A stretch of 64,000 nucleotides of DNA, taken from Microbulbifer variabilis. GTDB taxonomy: Bacteria; Pseudomonadota; Gammaproteobacteria; Pseudomonadales; Cellvibrionaceae. The position numbers were made by a program, and so were the translations under genes. Within the stretch, counting starts at the first letter, position 1; the number at the start of each line of letters is the position of its first letter. The stretch is taken from positions 2,401,001 through 2,465,000 of the forward strand of contig NZ_CP092418.1 of assembly GCF_023716485.1 (NCBI RefSeq), given 5' to 3'. A model generated the notes under the pieces. It did not search any database. It was not told the origin of the DNA and saw only the letters and a program-made list of their open reading frames with translations. Shown here in pieces: positions 19,847 to 29,843 of the stretch.

Positions 19847-20605
19847 TTGCCGAGGCATTCTACGGAAGTGATATTTAAGTCAGATGGAACTCCAGCCTCC
19901 CCCTCAGTATATAAAGATAACGAAACATCAATTTCATGGAGCCTTTGGGTTTCCCTGGCGATAGCACTGAGTTTGCATATGGTTTTATTGACAATTCCAG
20001 TTTCCGTGCCACCAGATAATCAGTTGAACAAACAATCTACAATTAGGTTTATCTTAAAACATAAAAAACCGACTGCGAGCTCGCCAATAAACAGCCCAGA
20101 CAGTGCAGGTAGGCCCAAAAGGTCTGTAACCACTACAAAACCGAAAGTAGGGCAGAATGAAGTATTGCCTGCAGCTTCAGCTACTGCAAAACCGCCCTCA
20201 TCCGGAATTCAGCAAAAACATGAAGCCCCGAGTAGAGAAACAACCAGTGAACATAGAGACCTAGCAAATATCACTCAGCCCGAAAACTTATCGTCTCAAA
20301 AAGCCGTTACTTTACCGGTTCCCGCTGAATCTGGAGCAAAAAGCAAAGCGGTGGTTTTTGATCCGAGGTTAAAGAGAGCTTTGGATCGAGAGAACAACAA
20401 AGTTCGCCAGCTTCAAACAAAAGATGCCCTCTACACAACAGCGACAGGAACTTTTGTTCAACTCAGCGGTAAATGCTTTAACCTGAAAGATTTACCGGCT
20501 GGCAGTGATAGCGATCTGAACCCCTGGTTTAGAGCCAAATGCCCCAAGAACTCTAGATCCCAAGCGGATATTGATCGCCTCGCTGAAAAATATGGTATAC
20601 CTTAG
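19847..20605 (+). CDS. TonB-like membrane-anchored protein, unknown function
   Basis: 252 residues. A short cytoplasmic N-terminus is followed by one membrane segment (WSLWVSLAIALSLHMVLLTIP, about 31-51), then a long Pro/Ser/Lys/Thr-rich periplasmic stretch and a small C-terminal domain with two cysteines (GKCFNLKDL, RAKCPKN). This is the layout of TonB or TonB-like energy transducers, but the typical C-terminal TonB fold motif is not seen. The start is uncertain: TTG 19847 or GTG 19868. The AT-rich composition differs from the upstream glucan synthase. Confidence 0.6.
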   Translation: MPRHSTEVIFKSDGTPASPSVYKDNETSISWSLWVSLAIALSLHMVLLTIPVSVPPDNQLNKQSTIRFILKHKKPTASSPINSPDSAGRPKRSVTTTKPKVGQNEVLPAASATAKPPSSGIQQKHEAPSRETTSEHRDLANITQPENLSSQKAVTLPVPAESGAKSKAVVFDPRLKRALDRENNKVRQLQTKDALYTTATGTFVQLSGKCFNLKDLPAGSDSDLNPWFRAKCPKNSRSQADIDRLAEKYGIP

Positions 20606-20697
20606 ACACACAATCATTTGTGATGAATAGTATGAGCAAGGCCTCGTCGATACAGAGGAGACCTCACATAAGAATACCAACTAGCGTTTGAACAATC

Positions 20698-21393
20698 TTA
20701 TGGGTGAATAAATTGGAGCCGAACTTTTTGCAGTCTTAGAAGGTTGGTAGCAGCATCAAACCTTACCCTTGCAAGGTAATAACAGCTTTGTGTATTAATC
20801 GGGCGGCTAGGGATGTTAATTGCGGTTGATCCATTAGCTGCATCAGTGCTCGTACTATTGACTACAAGCGTGAATGTTATTGCACCAGCGCCGAAGGCCG
20901 GTTGACAAACCTCAAATAGCATAGCTGCCATCGCAGAATTAGGGTCATTATCAGTCCACCACCACCGAAAAAACTCCACGGTTCCCCCATTGGGTAGGTC
21001 CCAAAATTGGGCATCGGCAAACCGCTCAGTGCCTAAACGGCTCAGCTCAGTGCCACCTCCTACGGAATATAACCATTCCGTCCCAGTAGTATCCTGCCGC
21101 CCAATAAATGACTTCGGCATAATTGGTGAATAGTCTGTGCTCCCTGTGGGGAATAGCCCCTCTTGGGAATCAGGATTACCCGATGCATATAAGGAAAAAT
21201 CAAATGGACTTTCTGGATCAAGCCCTTCAGCTACATATACATTAGACGCCGCACTATCAAAACCCATGGCTTCAAGTGCCGCCGGATTAGTAATTAGATT
21301 ATCTTTATTGCCCGCAATTACCATCTGTGAAGCCGCTGTGAAACTGACAAGTGTGGCGAGGGTATATTTAAGCCACCGGTAGGACATCTTCAT
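20698..21393 (-). CDS. Secreted protein of unknown function
   Basis: 231 residues with a clear signal peptide (WLKYTLATLVSFTAASQMVIA, about residues 6-26) and a mature region rich in Gly, Thr, Asn and aromatic residues (FFRWWWTDNDPNS, LFEVCQPAFGAG, TQSCYYLARVRFD). Two cysteines could form a disulfide. ATG 21393 is preceded by GGAGAG at a good distance. I do not recognise the family; the composition fits an extracellular beta-sandwich. It stands alone, pointing away from the hydrolase gene's start. Confidence 0.65.
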   Translation of the reverse strand: MKMSYRWLKYTLATLVSFTAASQMVIAGNKDNLITNPAALEAMGFDSAASNVYVAEGLDPESPFDFSLYASGNPDSQEGLFPTGSTDYSPIMPKSFIGRQDTTGTEWLYSVGGGTELSRLGTERFADAQFWDLPNGGTVEFFRWWWTDNDPNSAMAAMLFEVCQPAFGAGAITFTLVVNSTSTDAANGSTAINIPSRPINTQSCYYLARVRFDAATNLLRLQKVRLQFIHP

Positions 21394-21967
21394 ATGAACT
21401 CTCCAAAATTAGTATCGAAATTATTATCAAAATCCCCAGTAATGAGTAAATTCTGAGCATCCTTAACGACGTAGGGATAAGGTATGTAATTAGTAGAGAA
21501 ATGAATTTCTGCAAGTAATCTCAACACAAAGGCGGAAAAACCTCTCAGAAATACCCCTCAAAACTTATTGAGAAACCCCAAGCGTATACATAAATAAATT
21601 CAATCGATTCAGCATGCATCTCACCAGGAGGTATTGATCTAATTAAATTTCTAAGATCAAAATGAAAACACCAAGTTACCCATTTTAAGAGATAAACTTA
21701 CCCCCTAAATTAAGCCCAGATGATTTTGCGCTGGGGTTTTCAACTATTTCCCATGTGGCCCGCTGAAACCACAAAAACTTGAACTGTCTTTTGCTAATGT
21801 TGGATTATGTTAACAATTGGTGATCGCCGGCCGCTATGTAATTCGTTCTTGTCAATTCCATCCCAGTCACGAAGTATAAAAACTATGTGTTCTTACTGTA
21901 CGTTGAGTGGGTAGGGGCCTTCTTAATAATAGAGAGAAGAGTTTGAGCTCTTCTCTGGACTTCCAAG
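21394..21967. other. AT-rich intergenic stretch
   Basis: About 570 bases with no gene-like reading on either strand. It holds the promoter region of the secreted-protein gene at its left side and the hairpin terminator of the hydrolase gene at 21933-21956. Confidence 0.4.
21933..21956 (-). terminator. Hairpin after the serine hydrolase gene
   Basis: A perfect 9-bp stem, AGAGAAGAG and CTCTTCTCT, with a 6-base loop. It lies 11 bases beyond the stop codon of the minus-strand hydrolase gene. On that strand the hairpin is followed by the AT-rich ATTATTAAG rather than a pure T run, so termination is likely but not certain. Confidence 0.55.
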
Positions 21968-23392
21968 TTAAGGTACACGCTTGTAGATATAGGTTTTATC
22001 ATCTTGGCGGAGGGTCAGCGAAACAACAGGGCCCACATCGGCTCCCTCAAATTCGATAGTTAGCCCTGGTACCATCTTAGATGCATATAGTGTGGATGAT
22101 TGCGGTCGAATGACGAACTCTCCGTATCCCGCTGAAACAATAAGGCCCGTATAGCCACGACTAATCTCGATGACATCGTCCTTAGCCTGCTCATAGCGTC
22201 CGATTCCCCTTAAAAGAACTTTCTCAGGTAAAGTAATGAAATCTGGGGTAGGGACGATCTTAGTAGATACTGTTTGCTGGGGGTTCAAAAAATGGTGGCC
22301 GATATCGTCTAATCCTTCGCCACTCGCAGCATCTGCCAAGGCAACAACACCGGCTCTCCGTGCTGGGTTAAAGCCCATAAATGTGCGTGATCCATCGCTG
22401 CTGCCGTTAGACCAATAATAGGTTTCTCCATGGGTCGTCGTTCTGCGCCAACCCAGGGCCATACGAGTGATATCACTGCCTCCAGGCCTATCGACCGACA
22501 ACATCAAACGCGAGGCAGCCACCAAATCCTTAGGGCCCTGGCCGTTGGTGAACAAGTCGAGAAGAGTGAGGAGATCGTTGGCAGTAGAGCGCAAACCACC
22601 AGCCGGAGCGAGCACACCATCACTAGTGGGGCCAATCGGGCTGAGGTAAAAGTCATGGCCTTGAGCGCGTCGTGCTGCCTTTCTCGGGTCATCCTCTAAA
22701 GTAGTGTCACTCAACCCTAGTGGCTCTGTCACACGCTCTCGCAGTATCTCTGCAAAAGAGCGGCCTGACTTCAAAGCAATGCCTTGACCTAAAAGTCCAA
22801 AAGCCAGGTTTGAATAGTTAAATTGAGAGCCTGGACTAGTTTGTAGATGGTAGCTTGGTAAGCTGCCATAGAGCTGTTCAAAGGAATAACCTGCATATTT
22901 ATTCGGCGCATCGGGTACCGATGTAGCAAGGTTGTTGGGCCTAAGCGGCAATGCAGCACCATGTGTAGCCAGGTCGGTGAGGGTGATTTGTCGTCCTTTA
23001 AAAGTTGGAGCCTTTACTCCATCTGGTACGTAATCCTGAAGTGGGTCGTCGAGCCTTACGCGCTTATGTACGACTTCAACAGCTAGTAGCAGAGCGGTAA
23101 AAATCTTAGTTAGCGAGGCAACTTCAAAAATGGTATCACCGCCTAGCTGGTAGTCATCCTTGGCTTCAGGGTCCCGAACGGTAATGATGCGACGACCAGA
23201 GGGCTTCAGGGTGCCTGTAACCGCGGCATGTGCCCCATGCTGCTTAAGAATACGATGACGTACAAGACGTTGAAGCTCGTCTACACCTTTCGCTGTATTA
23301 TTTGATAAAGCGTCTAACGCAAAGAGTGGCTGGGGCAGGGTATATGCGATGGCAGCCCCCAAAAAAACTTTAGAAAAATCACGTCGATCCAT
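21968..23392 (-). CDS. Serine hydrolase, class C beta-lactamase fold, exported
   Basis: 474 residues. The N-terminus MDRRDFSKVFLGAAIAYTLP is a Tat-type signal. The catalytic SxxK is SLTK (Ser93, Lys96) and the YxN motif is YSN (Tyr193). The third motif is not a clear KTG; the candidate region reads YYWSNGSSDGSRTF. About 110 C-terminal residues follow the catalytic domain, ending in TLRQDDKTYIYKRVP. Such proteins are usually penicillin-binding-like peptidases or esterases, not true resistance enzymes, so I make no claim of antibiotic hydrolysis. ATG 23392 directly precedes the twin arginines. Confidence 0.85.
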   Translation of the reverse strand: MDRRDFSKVFLGAAIAYTLPQPLFALDALSNNTAKGVDELQRLVRHRILKQHGAHAAVTGTLKPSGRRIITVRDPEAKDDYQLGGDTIFEVASLTKIFTALLLAVEVVHKRVRLDDPLQDYVPDGVKAPTFKGRQITLTDLATHGAALPLRPNNLATSVPDAPNKYAGYSFEQLYGSLPSYHLQTSPGSQFNYSNLAFGLLGQGIALKSGRSFAEILRERVTEPLGLSDTTLEDDPRKAARRAQGHDFYLSPIGPTSDGVLAPAGGLRSTANDLLTLLDLFTNGQGPKDLVAASRLMLSVDRPGGSDITRMALGWRRTTTHGETYYWSNGSSDGSRTFMGFNPARRAGVVALADAASGEGLDDIGHHFLNPQQTVSTKIVPTPDFITLPEKVLLRGIGRYEQAKDDVIEISRGYTGLIVSAGYGEFVIRPQSSTLYASKMVPGLTIEFEGADVGPVVSLTLRQDDKTYIYKRVP

Positions 23393-23579
23393 GGCGATCA
23401 GTACCTATTGAAGAAGTCAGTCAGGAAAATCAATATACGTTTACAATACCTAACCAATAGTTAATTTAAAACAATCAAATTGCTGAAAGAGTATCGACTA
23501 CCAATATCTACAGAAGTTTCAGTATTTCATTCGTCATATTGTCAATGAGTACAAAGGAGTGAATTAGATTGAGCGACTT

Positions 23580-24437
23580 ATGAAGAAATCGATATCCACA
23601 AAGGTCAGTTGTTTCCTTGTCAGCCTACTCAGGGGAATTAGCCAAGTCATCCTACAGAAGAACGCATTGAGTGGAGCTTTGTTTTTGTTTGGTGTGGCAG
23701 TTAACTCCATCACCATGGCTATTGGAGTCCTAGTTGGTGTTATCTCCTCAACAATTTTTGCACATATTGAACATTATCCGGTGAATGATATTGAAGAGGG
23801 GCTATTTGGATACAATGGTGCATTGATTGGTGTAGTCATTTTCTCTTTATATGCACCATCATCAATCACCGTTTTCTTAATTATTGCTGGAAGCGCTCTA
23901 ACCGTTTTAATAATGCGCTTAATGATGATTCACTTTCCTCTTCCAGCATATACCGCACCATACATTATGGTGATATGGGTTATCTGGGCCATGGCTCCGG
24001 CACTCAATCTAGAGCCAGCTATAACATCGATGAGTGAGAAAATCTCAACTTGGGGGATATTCGAAGGTATAGGACAGATTATCTTCCAAAATAATGCCAT
24101 TACGGGGGCTTGTTTTTTGCTTGGGATTTTCATTTCCAATAAGTTACATGCCCTTTGGGGCATCATTGGTGGGCTATTTGCTACATTATTGGCTGAGCTT
24201 CTATCTTTATCGACAACACTCATTCTTTCCGGAATCTTTGGCTACAATGCATCACTTTGTGCTATTGCCTTAACAAGTAGAAGTAAGCTATGGTTTGCTC
24301 CACTTGTGGGGAGTGCACTAACCGTGCCCATAGCAATGGCTTTTATCAATGCTGGCATCATTGTATTAACAGCACCATTTGTACTTTCCAGCTGGGCAAT
24401 ATTGTTACTTAAGAAAAGGTTTTCATTAACTTACTGA
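23580..24437 (+). CDS. Urea transporter (UT family)
   Basis: 285 residues, nearly all hydrophobic, with about ten membrane segments in two homologous halves. The repeat signatures ILQKNALSGALFLFGV/GLFGYNGALIGV and IFQNNAITGACFLLGI/GIFGYNASLCAIAL are the urea-channel half motifs, and PAYTAPYIMVIW is also typical. It would allow passive urea uptake at the inner membrane. No urease gene is in this window. ATG 23580 is used; GAG-type purines upstream are weak. Confidence 0.88.
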   Translation: MKKSISTKVSCFLVSLLRGISQVILQKNALSGALFLFGVAVNSITMAIGVLVGVISSTIFAHIEHYPVNDIEEGLFGYNGALIGVVIFSLYAPSSITVFLIIAGSALTVLIMRLMMIHFPLPAYTAPYIMVIWVIWAMAPALNLEPAITSMSEKISTWGIFEGIGQIIFQNNAITGACFLLGIFISNKLHALWGIIGGLFATLLAELLSLSTTLILSGIFGYNASLCAIALTSRSKLWFAPLVGSALTVPIAMAFINAGIIVLTAPFVLSSWAILLLKKRFSLTY

Positions 24438-24544
24438 TAGAAAGGTCAGAGTGTGGCCAAATCTTATGACTGATTCAGCCACAGTATTTAACTAGGCATA
24501 CTTGAGCTTTTTATCTTCACAAAGAATAACTTAATAGATATCTG

Positions 24545-25336
24545 TTAGTTTCTTCCAGCTATAACACCACCATCTACATCCCAAATTGCACCGGTAACCC
24601 AACTAGAGTTTCCACCTAGAAGGAAGTTAACAACATTTGCAACATCATTTGGCACACCAATTCTCCCAATGGGGTGGAAAGAATCAAATCCGGATAGTGC
24701 TTCATCTATTTCATTTGGATCAATAAAGTTCTCATAAATTGGTGTTTTCACGACTGCTGGAGAGACTGCATTAACTCTTATGTTGTACTCGGCAAGCTCC
24801 ATGGCTAAATGCTGGGTTAGGGCATGGAGCCCAGCCTTTGCCATTGAATATGCTGAAGATGGAGTGGCTTTAATTGCTTGCTGGGCCCACATAGAACCAA
24901 TATTAACTACACTACCAGAGCCATGCTTTATCATATTCTTCGCAACAGCTTGGGTAATAAAAAATAACGAACGATTGATTTCTAGATATCTGTCATAGTC
25001 ATCATTTTCATGCAATAGAAATGGCTTGGGGTTGAAATAACCCGCAGCATTTACCAAGTATCGATAATGAGCTTCATCTTTCTCGATAAGCTCAATGAGA
25101 GCACTGACATTTTTTTCTTGGTAAAGATCTGCCTGGAGCGTTTTCACTTCACCATAGGTAGATAGATAATCCTCTGCCTTTTTTAGCTTTGCTTCCTTAC
25201 TACCAACGATTATGGGCGTTATCCCTTGTTTTATCAGCTGCTCCGCAGTAGCTAGCCCAATTCCACTTGATCCTCCCACAACAAGGGCCAACTCACGTCT
25301 ATCTTTGTCTTTAGCTTCAACTATAGTCTCGTTCAC
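24545..25336 (-). CDS. Short-chain dehydrogenase/reductase
   Basis: 263 residues of the classical SDR family: nucleotide-binding [13 protein letters not shown] near residue 20, an NAAG motif (LVNAAGYFN), a catalytic Ser region (VNIGSMWAQ), YSMAK as the Tyr-Lys pair, and a C-terminal GAIWDVDGG. The substrate cannot be told from sequence. The start is GTG 25336 with GAGGAAAA upstream. It is divergent from the HxlR-type regulator, the common arrangement in which the regulator controls the reductase in response to quinones, aldehydes or similar electrophiles. Confidence 0.88.
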   Translation of the reverse strand: MNETIVEAKDKDRRELALVVGGSSGIGLATAEQLIKQGITPIIVGSKEAKLKKAEDYLSTYGEVKTLQADLYQEKNVSALIELIEKDEAHYRYLVNAAGYFNPKPFLLHENDDYDRYLEINRSLFFITQAVAKNMIKHGSGSVVNIGSMWAQQAIKATPSSAYSMAKAGLHALTQHLAMELAEYNIRVNAVSPAVVKTPIYENFIDPNEIDEALSGFDSFHPIGRIGVPNDVANVVNFLLGGNSSWVTGAIWDVDGGVIAGRN

Positions 25337-25426
25337 AAATTTTCCTCGATAAGATAATGTAGATAGCGTGCAAGTAGTCTAGGCAAAGCAAAGCCCTGAT
25401 GAAAAGTAGGTACAATTCGGTGTATT

Positions 25427-25444
25427 AGTTACTTTTTGGTAAGT
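25427..25444. promoter_or_regulatory. Candidate HxlR operator
   Basis: An imperfect palindrome AGTTAC-N6-GTAAGT ending five bases before the ATG of the HxlR-type gene. Its position, between the divergent SDR and regulator genes and over the regulator's own start region, suits autorepression. It also leaves little room for a ribosome-binding site. The assignment rests on position and symmetry only. Confidence 0.4.
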
Positions 25445-25448
25445 ATTT

Positions 25449-25796
25449 ATGGAACCAAACAAAAAGAAAGTCCTAAGAAAGGCGCCACCAAAGCAAAGCG
25501 CCCGGATGGTTGAGACTATCTATGGCTGTAAATGGTCGCTTACAGTCTACCGCTTGCTGGCTTTGGAAATAAATCGACCAGGAGAGATGGTACGCAGTGT
25601 GGAGGGTCTGAGCGCAAAAGTGCTTAATGAATGTCTCCGTAAAAACGTAGAGTTTGGTATCTTGGAACGCGTGAGCTATAACGAAATTCCTCCCAGGGTT
25701 GAATACACAGTTACAAAATTTGGTAAAAAATTTTTAAATGTATTGGAGGAATTAGAGAAACTGCAAGATGAGATAGATCAAATGAACTCACAGTGA
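25449..25796 (+). CDS. HxlR-family winged-helix regulator
   Basis: 115 residues. The core CKWSLTVYRLLA, SAKVLNECLRKNVEFGILERVSY and PPRVEYTVTKFGKKF are the HxlR winged-helix pattern. One cysteine (GCKW) lies at the position where several members sense electrophiles or diamide. The N-terminal 20 residues are very basic. It is divergent from the SDR gene, its likely target. Confidence 0.88.
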   Translation: MEPNKKKVLRKAPPKQSARMVETIYGCKWSLTVYRLLALEINRPGEMVRSVEGLSAKVLNECLRKNVEFGILERVSYNEIPPRVEYTVTKFGKKFLNVLEELEKLQDEIDQMNSQ

Positions 25797-26036
25797 AAAA
25801 TTACCTACAAGGATCATATTCACATCCAAATCAAAACCATTTCACTACGTTTTCCAATATATATTGCGCAAGCTATCTGATAAGAGTTGAGTTTGAAGGT
25901 AAACCGGAACACAAGATTCCATTTGATTAATAGCTACACTAAAACCTTTAACGTGGTGTATTTCTAGGCACAACTTTTCCATTATGACCAAAGAATAGCT
26001 GAATGTTTTAATTAACAAACTAAGGACGGTTATAGC

Positions 26037-26636
26037 ATGAAAATTGTAGTGATTGGCGCTAACGGAACCATTGGTAAATCAGTTGTGGCTGAACTTAAAG
26101 ACCATGAAGTTGTAAAAGTAGGTCACAGCAAAGGCGACTACAGAGTTGATATTGAGGACAGGGCATCTATCAAGGACATGTTTGAGAAAGTCGGCCAAGT
26201 TGACGCAGTAGTTTCAGCCACAGGAAATGCAGTTTTTGCGCCAGTTGAGGAACTGACATTTGATCAAATTAAGGCAGCTATCAACAGTAAGTTGTTAGGG
26301 CAAATTAGTATTTTCCAGATTGGCCGTGACTATATTCGAGAGGGTGGCAGTATCACTTTAACTTCAGGTGTTTTGGCTCAACATCCTATGCGGGGCGGTT
26401 CTGCACTCAGCCTGGTAAATGGGGCCATTGAATCCTTTGTGAAAGCCACAGCGTTAGAGCTCGGCCATAAGCTTCGTTTGAATGCTGTTAGTCCACATTT
26501 TGTGAAAGAAACCATGGATATGATGGGTATGGATAGTTCTAGCGGCATCTCAGCGTCGGACTCTGCAAAAGCGTATCGTCATGCAGTTTTAACCAATGAA
26601 ACTGGGCAGTCTTTTGACGTAGTGGATTATATATAA
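26037..26636 (+). CDS. Short-chain dehydrogenase (short SDR)
   Basis: 199 residues: nucleotide-binding VIGANGTIGKSVV at the N-terminus, VVSATGNAVF, ITLTSGVLA, a catalytic-region SLVNGAIESFVKATALEL and RLNAVSPHFVKE. The Tyr of YxxxK is not present in the usual place: the segment reads SALSLVNGAIES, so catalysis may differ from the classical scheme, as in other members of this short subgroup. Start ATG 26037 follows AAGGACGG. It is a single gene with about 240 non-coding bases before it. Confidence 0.82.
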   Translation: MKIVVIGANGTIGKSVVAELKDHEVVKVGHSKGDYRVDIEDRASIKDMFEKVGQVDAVVSATGNAVFAPVEELTFDQIKAAINSKLLGQISIFQIGRDYIREGGSITLTSGVLAQHPMRGGSALSLVNGAIESFVKATALELGHKLRLNAVSPHFVKETMDMMGMDSSSGISASDSAKAYRHAVLTNETGQSFDVVDYI

Positions 26637-26859
26637 CCCTCAAAACTGAAACTTATTGTGAGACTTTTTATATCGATGATATGCAGTTTATTGATGGTTA
26701 TGTATTAATTGATACACTAGCTTTTTCTTGGCGAGATTGATCAAGACGTGAGTTAGTGAAGTAACTACATAGAATATCCACGTAAATGCGATTGACTCCG
26801 AGCTGGTAGAAAATACATCCTTCAAGGAGAGAAAACAGCAATAGCCTGTACGAAATACA

Positions 26860-28533
26860 ATGATGAAACTATTCCTGCTCAATCGCTATACATTTTTTGG
26901 CTGTTGTGTTCTCACGACTATCGTCAGCCTGCCTCTGTTGGACTCTTACTCCTGGCTCTGGCCTATTGCCGCAATCAGCAGCCTTCTGAGTCTCCTAGGA
27001 ATTTACGATCTGATTCAAAAAACCCATGCGGTGCGCCGTAACTACCCCATATTGGGCAATATTCGCTATCTCATGGAACGTGTTCGCCCAGAGCTACGCC
27101 AATACCTGTTAGAAGGAGAAGAAGACGAGCTACCTTTTTCCCGGGCCCAACGCTCCCTGGTCTATGCCCGGGCCAAGAATGAGAATGCATCCAAACCCTT
27201 TGGTACCTTGATAGACGTCTACGAACCTGGTTTTGAGTTTATCAATCACTCCATACGCCCCAAGGAGGTCAGAGAGCACAAGAGCTTCAGGGTGCTCATA
27301 GGGGGACCCCAGTGCAGCCAGCCTTATTCGGCCTCGATCTTCAATATCTCCGCTATGAGCTTTGGGTCCCTTAGTGCCAACGCCATCAGGGCCCTGAACA
27401 AGGGCGCCAAGCTAGGGGACTTTGCCCACGATACAGGGGAGGGCAGCATCAGCCCCTATCATCGCGAGTTCGGCGGCGATCTGATTTGGGAAATAGGCTC
27501 GGGTTACTTTGGTTGTCGAGCCCAGGACGGCAGCTTCGATCCAGACCGCTTCAAGGCACACGCTCGTAACCCGCAAATTAAGATGATTGAGCTAAAACTC
27601 AGCCAGGGCGCCAAGCCCGGCCATGGCGGCATCCTACCCGGGCACAAGGTGACTGCGGAGATAGCATCCACCCGCGGCGTGCCTGAGGGCGAGGACTGCA
27701 TCTCACCTTCGAGCCACAGCAGCTTTTCTACCCCCCTTGAGTTGCTGGCTTTTATCAAACAACTGAGGGAACTTAGCGGCGGTAAACCAGTGGGTTTTAA
27801 GCTGGCCCTCGGACACCCCTGGGAGTTTATGGGCATCGCAAAGGCCATGCTCCAAAGTGACATATTGCCAGATTTTATTGTGGTAGATGGCAAGGAAGGG
27901 GGTACTGGAGCTGCACCGTTGGAATTCACCAATCATATCGGCGTGCCCCTGCGCGAATGCCTACTGTTTATCCACAATACCCTGGTAGGCCTGAACCTGC
28001 GAGACAAGATCAAGATAGGTGCCAGCGGCAAGATAATCTCGGCGTTCGATATTGCCAGCGTGCTGGCTATAGGGGCCGACTGGGCCAACTCGGCACGCGG
28101 CTTTATGTTTGCAATCGGCTGTATCCAATCCCAATCCTGCCACACTAACCAGTGCCCCACGGGCGTAGCCACCCAAGACAAGCTGCGACAGCGAGCCCTG
28201 GTGGTGCCGGAGAAAGCCGACAGGGTACATAATTTCCACCACAACACCCTTAGTACCCTGGCCGAGATGTTAGCCGCCGCCGGATTAGAGCATCCAGCAC
28301 AGCTAGAAGGAAAACACCTAGTACGCCGTACCGGTGGCACAGAAGTTCAGCTATTTTCGCAAATCCACGTCTACCTCAAGCCAGGTGAATTGCTCAGGGC
28401 GCATAACGAGGGGGGCTTCTATGTCCGGGCCTGGCGCATGGCACGTGCCGACAGTTTTGATCCAACCGAGTACGACCCAGCCGGAATCGATTCGGAAAGC
28501 GAGGCCGGCACAGCTGAGCTTGCGCTCAGTTGA
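26860..28533 (+). CDS. Membrane-anchored glutamate synthase-like (GOGAT/FMN) protein
   Basis: 557 residues. Two N-terminal membrane segments (about residues 10-50) precede a GltB central-domain-like FMN barrel: AMSFGSLSANAIRALNKGA, GEGSISPYH, KPGHGGILPG, VVDGKEGGTGAAP. A cysteine group (SQSCHTNQCPTG) corresponds to the 3Fe-4S site of glutamate synthase. The glutaminase domain is absent, so it is not a full glutamate synthase. These proteins are common and uncharacterised. Start is ATG 26860 or ATG 26863. The GC-rich body contrasts with the AT-rich flanks, suggesting a core gene. Confidence 0.85.
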   Translation: MMKLFLLNRYTFFGCCVLTTIVSLPLLDSYSWLWPIAAISSLLSLLGIYDLIQKTHAVRRNYPILGNIRYLMERVRPELRQYLLEGEEDELPFSRAQRSLVYARAKNENASKPFGTLIDVYEPGFEFINHSIRPKEVREHKSFRVLIGGPQCSQPYSASIFNISAMSFGSLSANAIRALNKGAKLGDFAHDTGEGSISPYHREFGGDLIWEIGSGYFGCRAQDGSFDPDRFKAHARNPQIKMIELKLSQGAKPGHGGILPGHKVTAEIASTRGVPEGEDCISPSSHSSFSTPLELLAFIKQLRELSGGKPVGFKLALGHPWEFMGIAKAMLQSDILPDFIVVDGKEGGTGAAPLEFTNHIGVPLRECLLFIHNTLVGLNLRDKIKIGASGKIISAFDIASVLAIGADWANSARGFMFAIGCIQSQSCHTNQCPTGVATQDKLRQRALVVPEKADRVHNFHHNTLSTLAEMLAAAGLEHPAQLEGKHLVRRTGGTEVQLFSQIHVYLKPGELLRAHNEGGFYVRAWRMARADSFDPTEYDPAGIDSESEAGTAELALS

Positions 28534-28755
28534 CCAGGGATCATGAACGCCTATAAGGCAGGGGAGACCATACCAATGATGGACTAAATCAACAAAAAGT
28601 TTGGCCTAGCAACTCTGTTTTTAGGTGCTGAAGATATTCAGAATGAACAGAAAGTGCGGCAGGCGTTTACATCGCCAGCCAATACCATCTGTGACCTATA
28701 CTTCTTTAGGCTAAAGAGAGTGCAAAGCTGAATAACATGAAGATCCATTCTAGAA

Positions 28756-29688
28756 GTGAGTACTTGGCGCATTTTGTTGATTTTTCCACATTTAGCGGAG
28801 CACCTCATTGTGATTTTCTCCATTAATAGCTTGGCAAACCCCGGTTTCTCATGGCCTAGTGTTCTCTCTATGGCACTCGCTAGCAAGTTATCATATGAGG
28901 AGAAGGAAGTTGTCGAGAGCACAGCATTAGATGATTGGGGCTACTTATACGCTTTATTTCTGGATATAAAAAATACTGAGTGTTTTCTTGCTGAAACCAA
29001 TTCACACGTATTGTTATCATTTAGAGGGACTCAAGGAATTGGCGACTGGGTTGGAAATATTAACTTATTTCCAATTCACAACCCCAACTATGGCACTGTG
29101 CATAATGGTTTTTTTGATGCGTTTTATGATGTTGAAAAATTGCTAATAGAGCATCTTCCCAAGGATAAACCTATGTGGATAACTGGGCATAGTTTAGGGG
29201 GAGCCTTAGCAGCAATTGCTAGTGTAGAATGGCGTAGTAAGTTTGAAATCTATGGTATTTGTACATTTGGGCAACCTCGTACAGGGCATCAAGATTTTTC
29301 TGAAACAATAAGAAGTTCATACCCAGACAGTTTCTTTCGGTTTGTTAACAATAGGGATCTTATTACTAGAATCCCACCAGGATTCCAGCATGCAGGTTCT
29401 CTTTATCATTTTGATGCAAACGGGGACATACAAGAAATTTCGGCTGGCTTTCTTCCAATATCTCCAGATCCCGAACCCCTCACTTTGGATGAGTTCCATC
29501 AATTTCAAGAAAATATAAATAACATTCGTAATAAGATTGAGATGAAACCTACAGAGAATTTTGCAGGACATTTTGATTTATTAGACGACATATTAAGTCG
29601 TCAATACAAATCATTATCTGACCACAAAATAGATCGCTATATAAAAAATATAAGCGGACAAATCCTTGCGAGCCCTGATTATACCTAA
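28756..29688 (+). CDS. Class 3 lipase-like hydrolase
   Basis: 310 residues in the longest reading. The lipase 3 pattern is clear: LLSFRGTQGIGDWVGN, then the nucleophile elbow TGHSLGGALAA (Ser146 of the longest form), ICTFGQPRTGHQDF, NNRDLITRIPP and a C-terminal region with HFDLLDD. No signal peptide is evident beyond the hydrophobic start. The start is uncertain: GTG 28756 or ATG 28870 (MALASKLSYEEKE, close to the family's usual N-terminus). The gene is AT-rich and stands alone. Confidence 0.8.
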   Translation: MSTWRILLIFPHLAEHLIVIFSINSLANPGFSWPSVLSMALASKLSYEEKEVVESTALDDWGYLYALFLDIKNTECFLAETNSHVLLSFRGTQGIGDWVGNINLFPIHNPNYGTVHNGFFDAFYDVEKLLIEHLPKDKPMWITGHSLGGALAAIASVEWRSKFEIYGICTFGQPRTGHQDFSETIRSSYPDSFFRFVNNRDLITRIPPGFQHAGSLYHFDANGDIQEISAGFLPISPDPEPLTLDEFHQFQENINNIRNKIEMKPTENFAGHFDLLDDILSRQYKSLSDHKIDRYIKNISGQILASPDYT

Positions 29689-29767
29689 CTAACATTCGTC
29701 CAATACTTTCACCGCTTGATAACAGTTTAGTAAGGAGGCTTTAGTTGATGTATCCATAGTCTAGATC

Positions 29768-29792
29768 AAAAACCTATTGACGATCGGTTTTT
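29768..29792. promoter_or_regulatory. Palindromic operator over the blaI-type promoter
   Basis: An exact inverted repeat AAAAACC-N11-GGTTTTT, extending to TCAAAAACC and GGTTTTTGA. A promoter TTGACG (29777-29782), 17 bases, TACCAT (29800-29805) has its -35 box in the centre of the palindrome. The same 25-base layout recurs at 31222-31246. The blaI-type gene starts at 29844, so this is most simply its own binding site. The known BlaI/CopY box, TACA-N2-TGTA, is different. Confidence 0.65.
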
Positions 29793-29843
29793 GACGTTCT
29801 ACCATCACTTAAAGAATGATTTTCACTGTTGGAATAATGGTCT

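Noticed and set aside
21968..23392. Antibiotic-resistance beta-lactamase
   Set aside because: SxxK and YxN are present but no clear KTG; Tat-exported class C-fold hydrolases are mostly peptidases or esterases, so resistance cannot be claimed.
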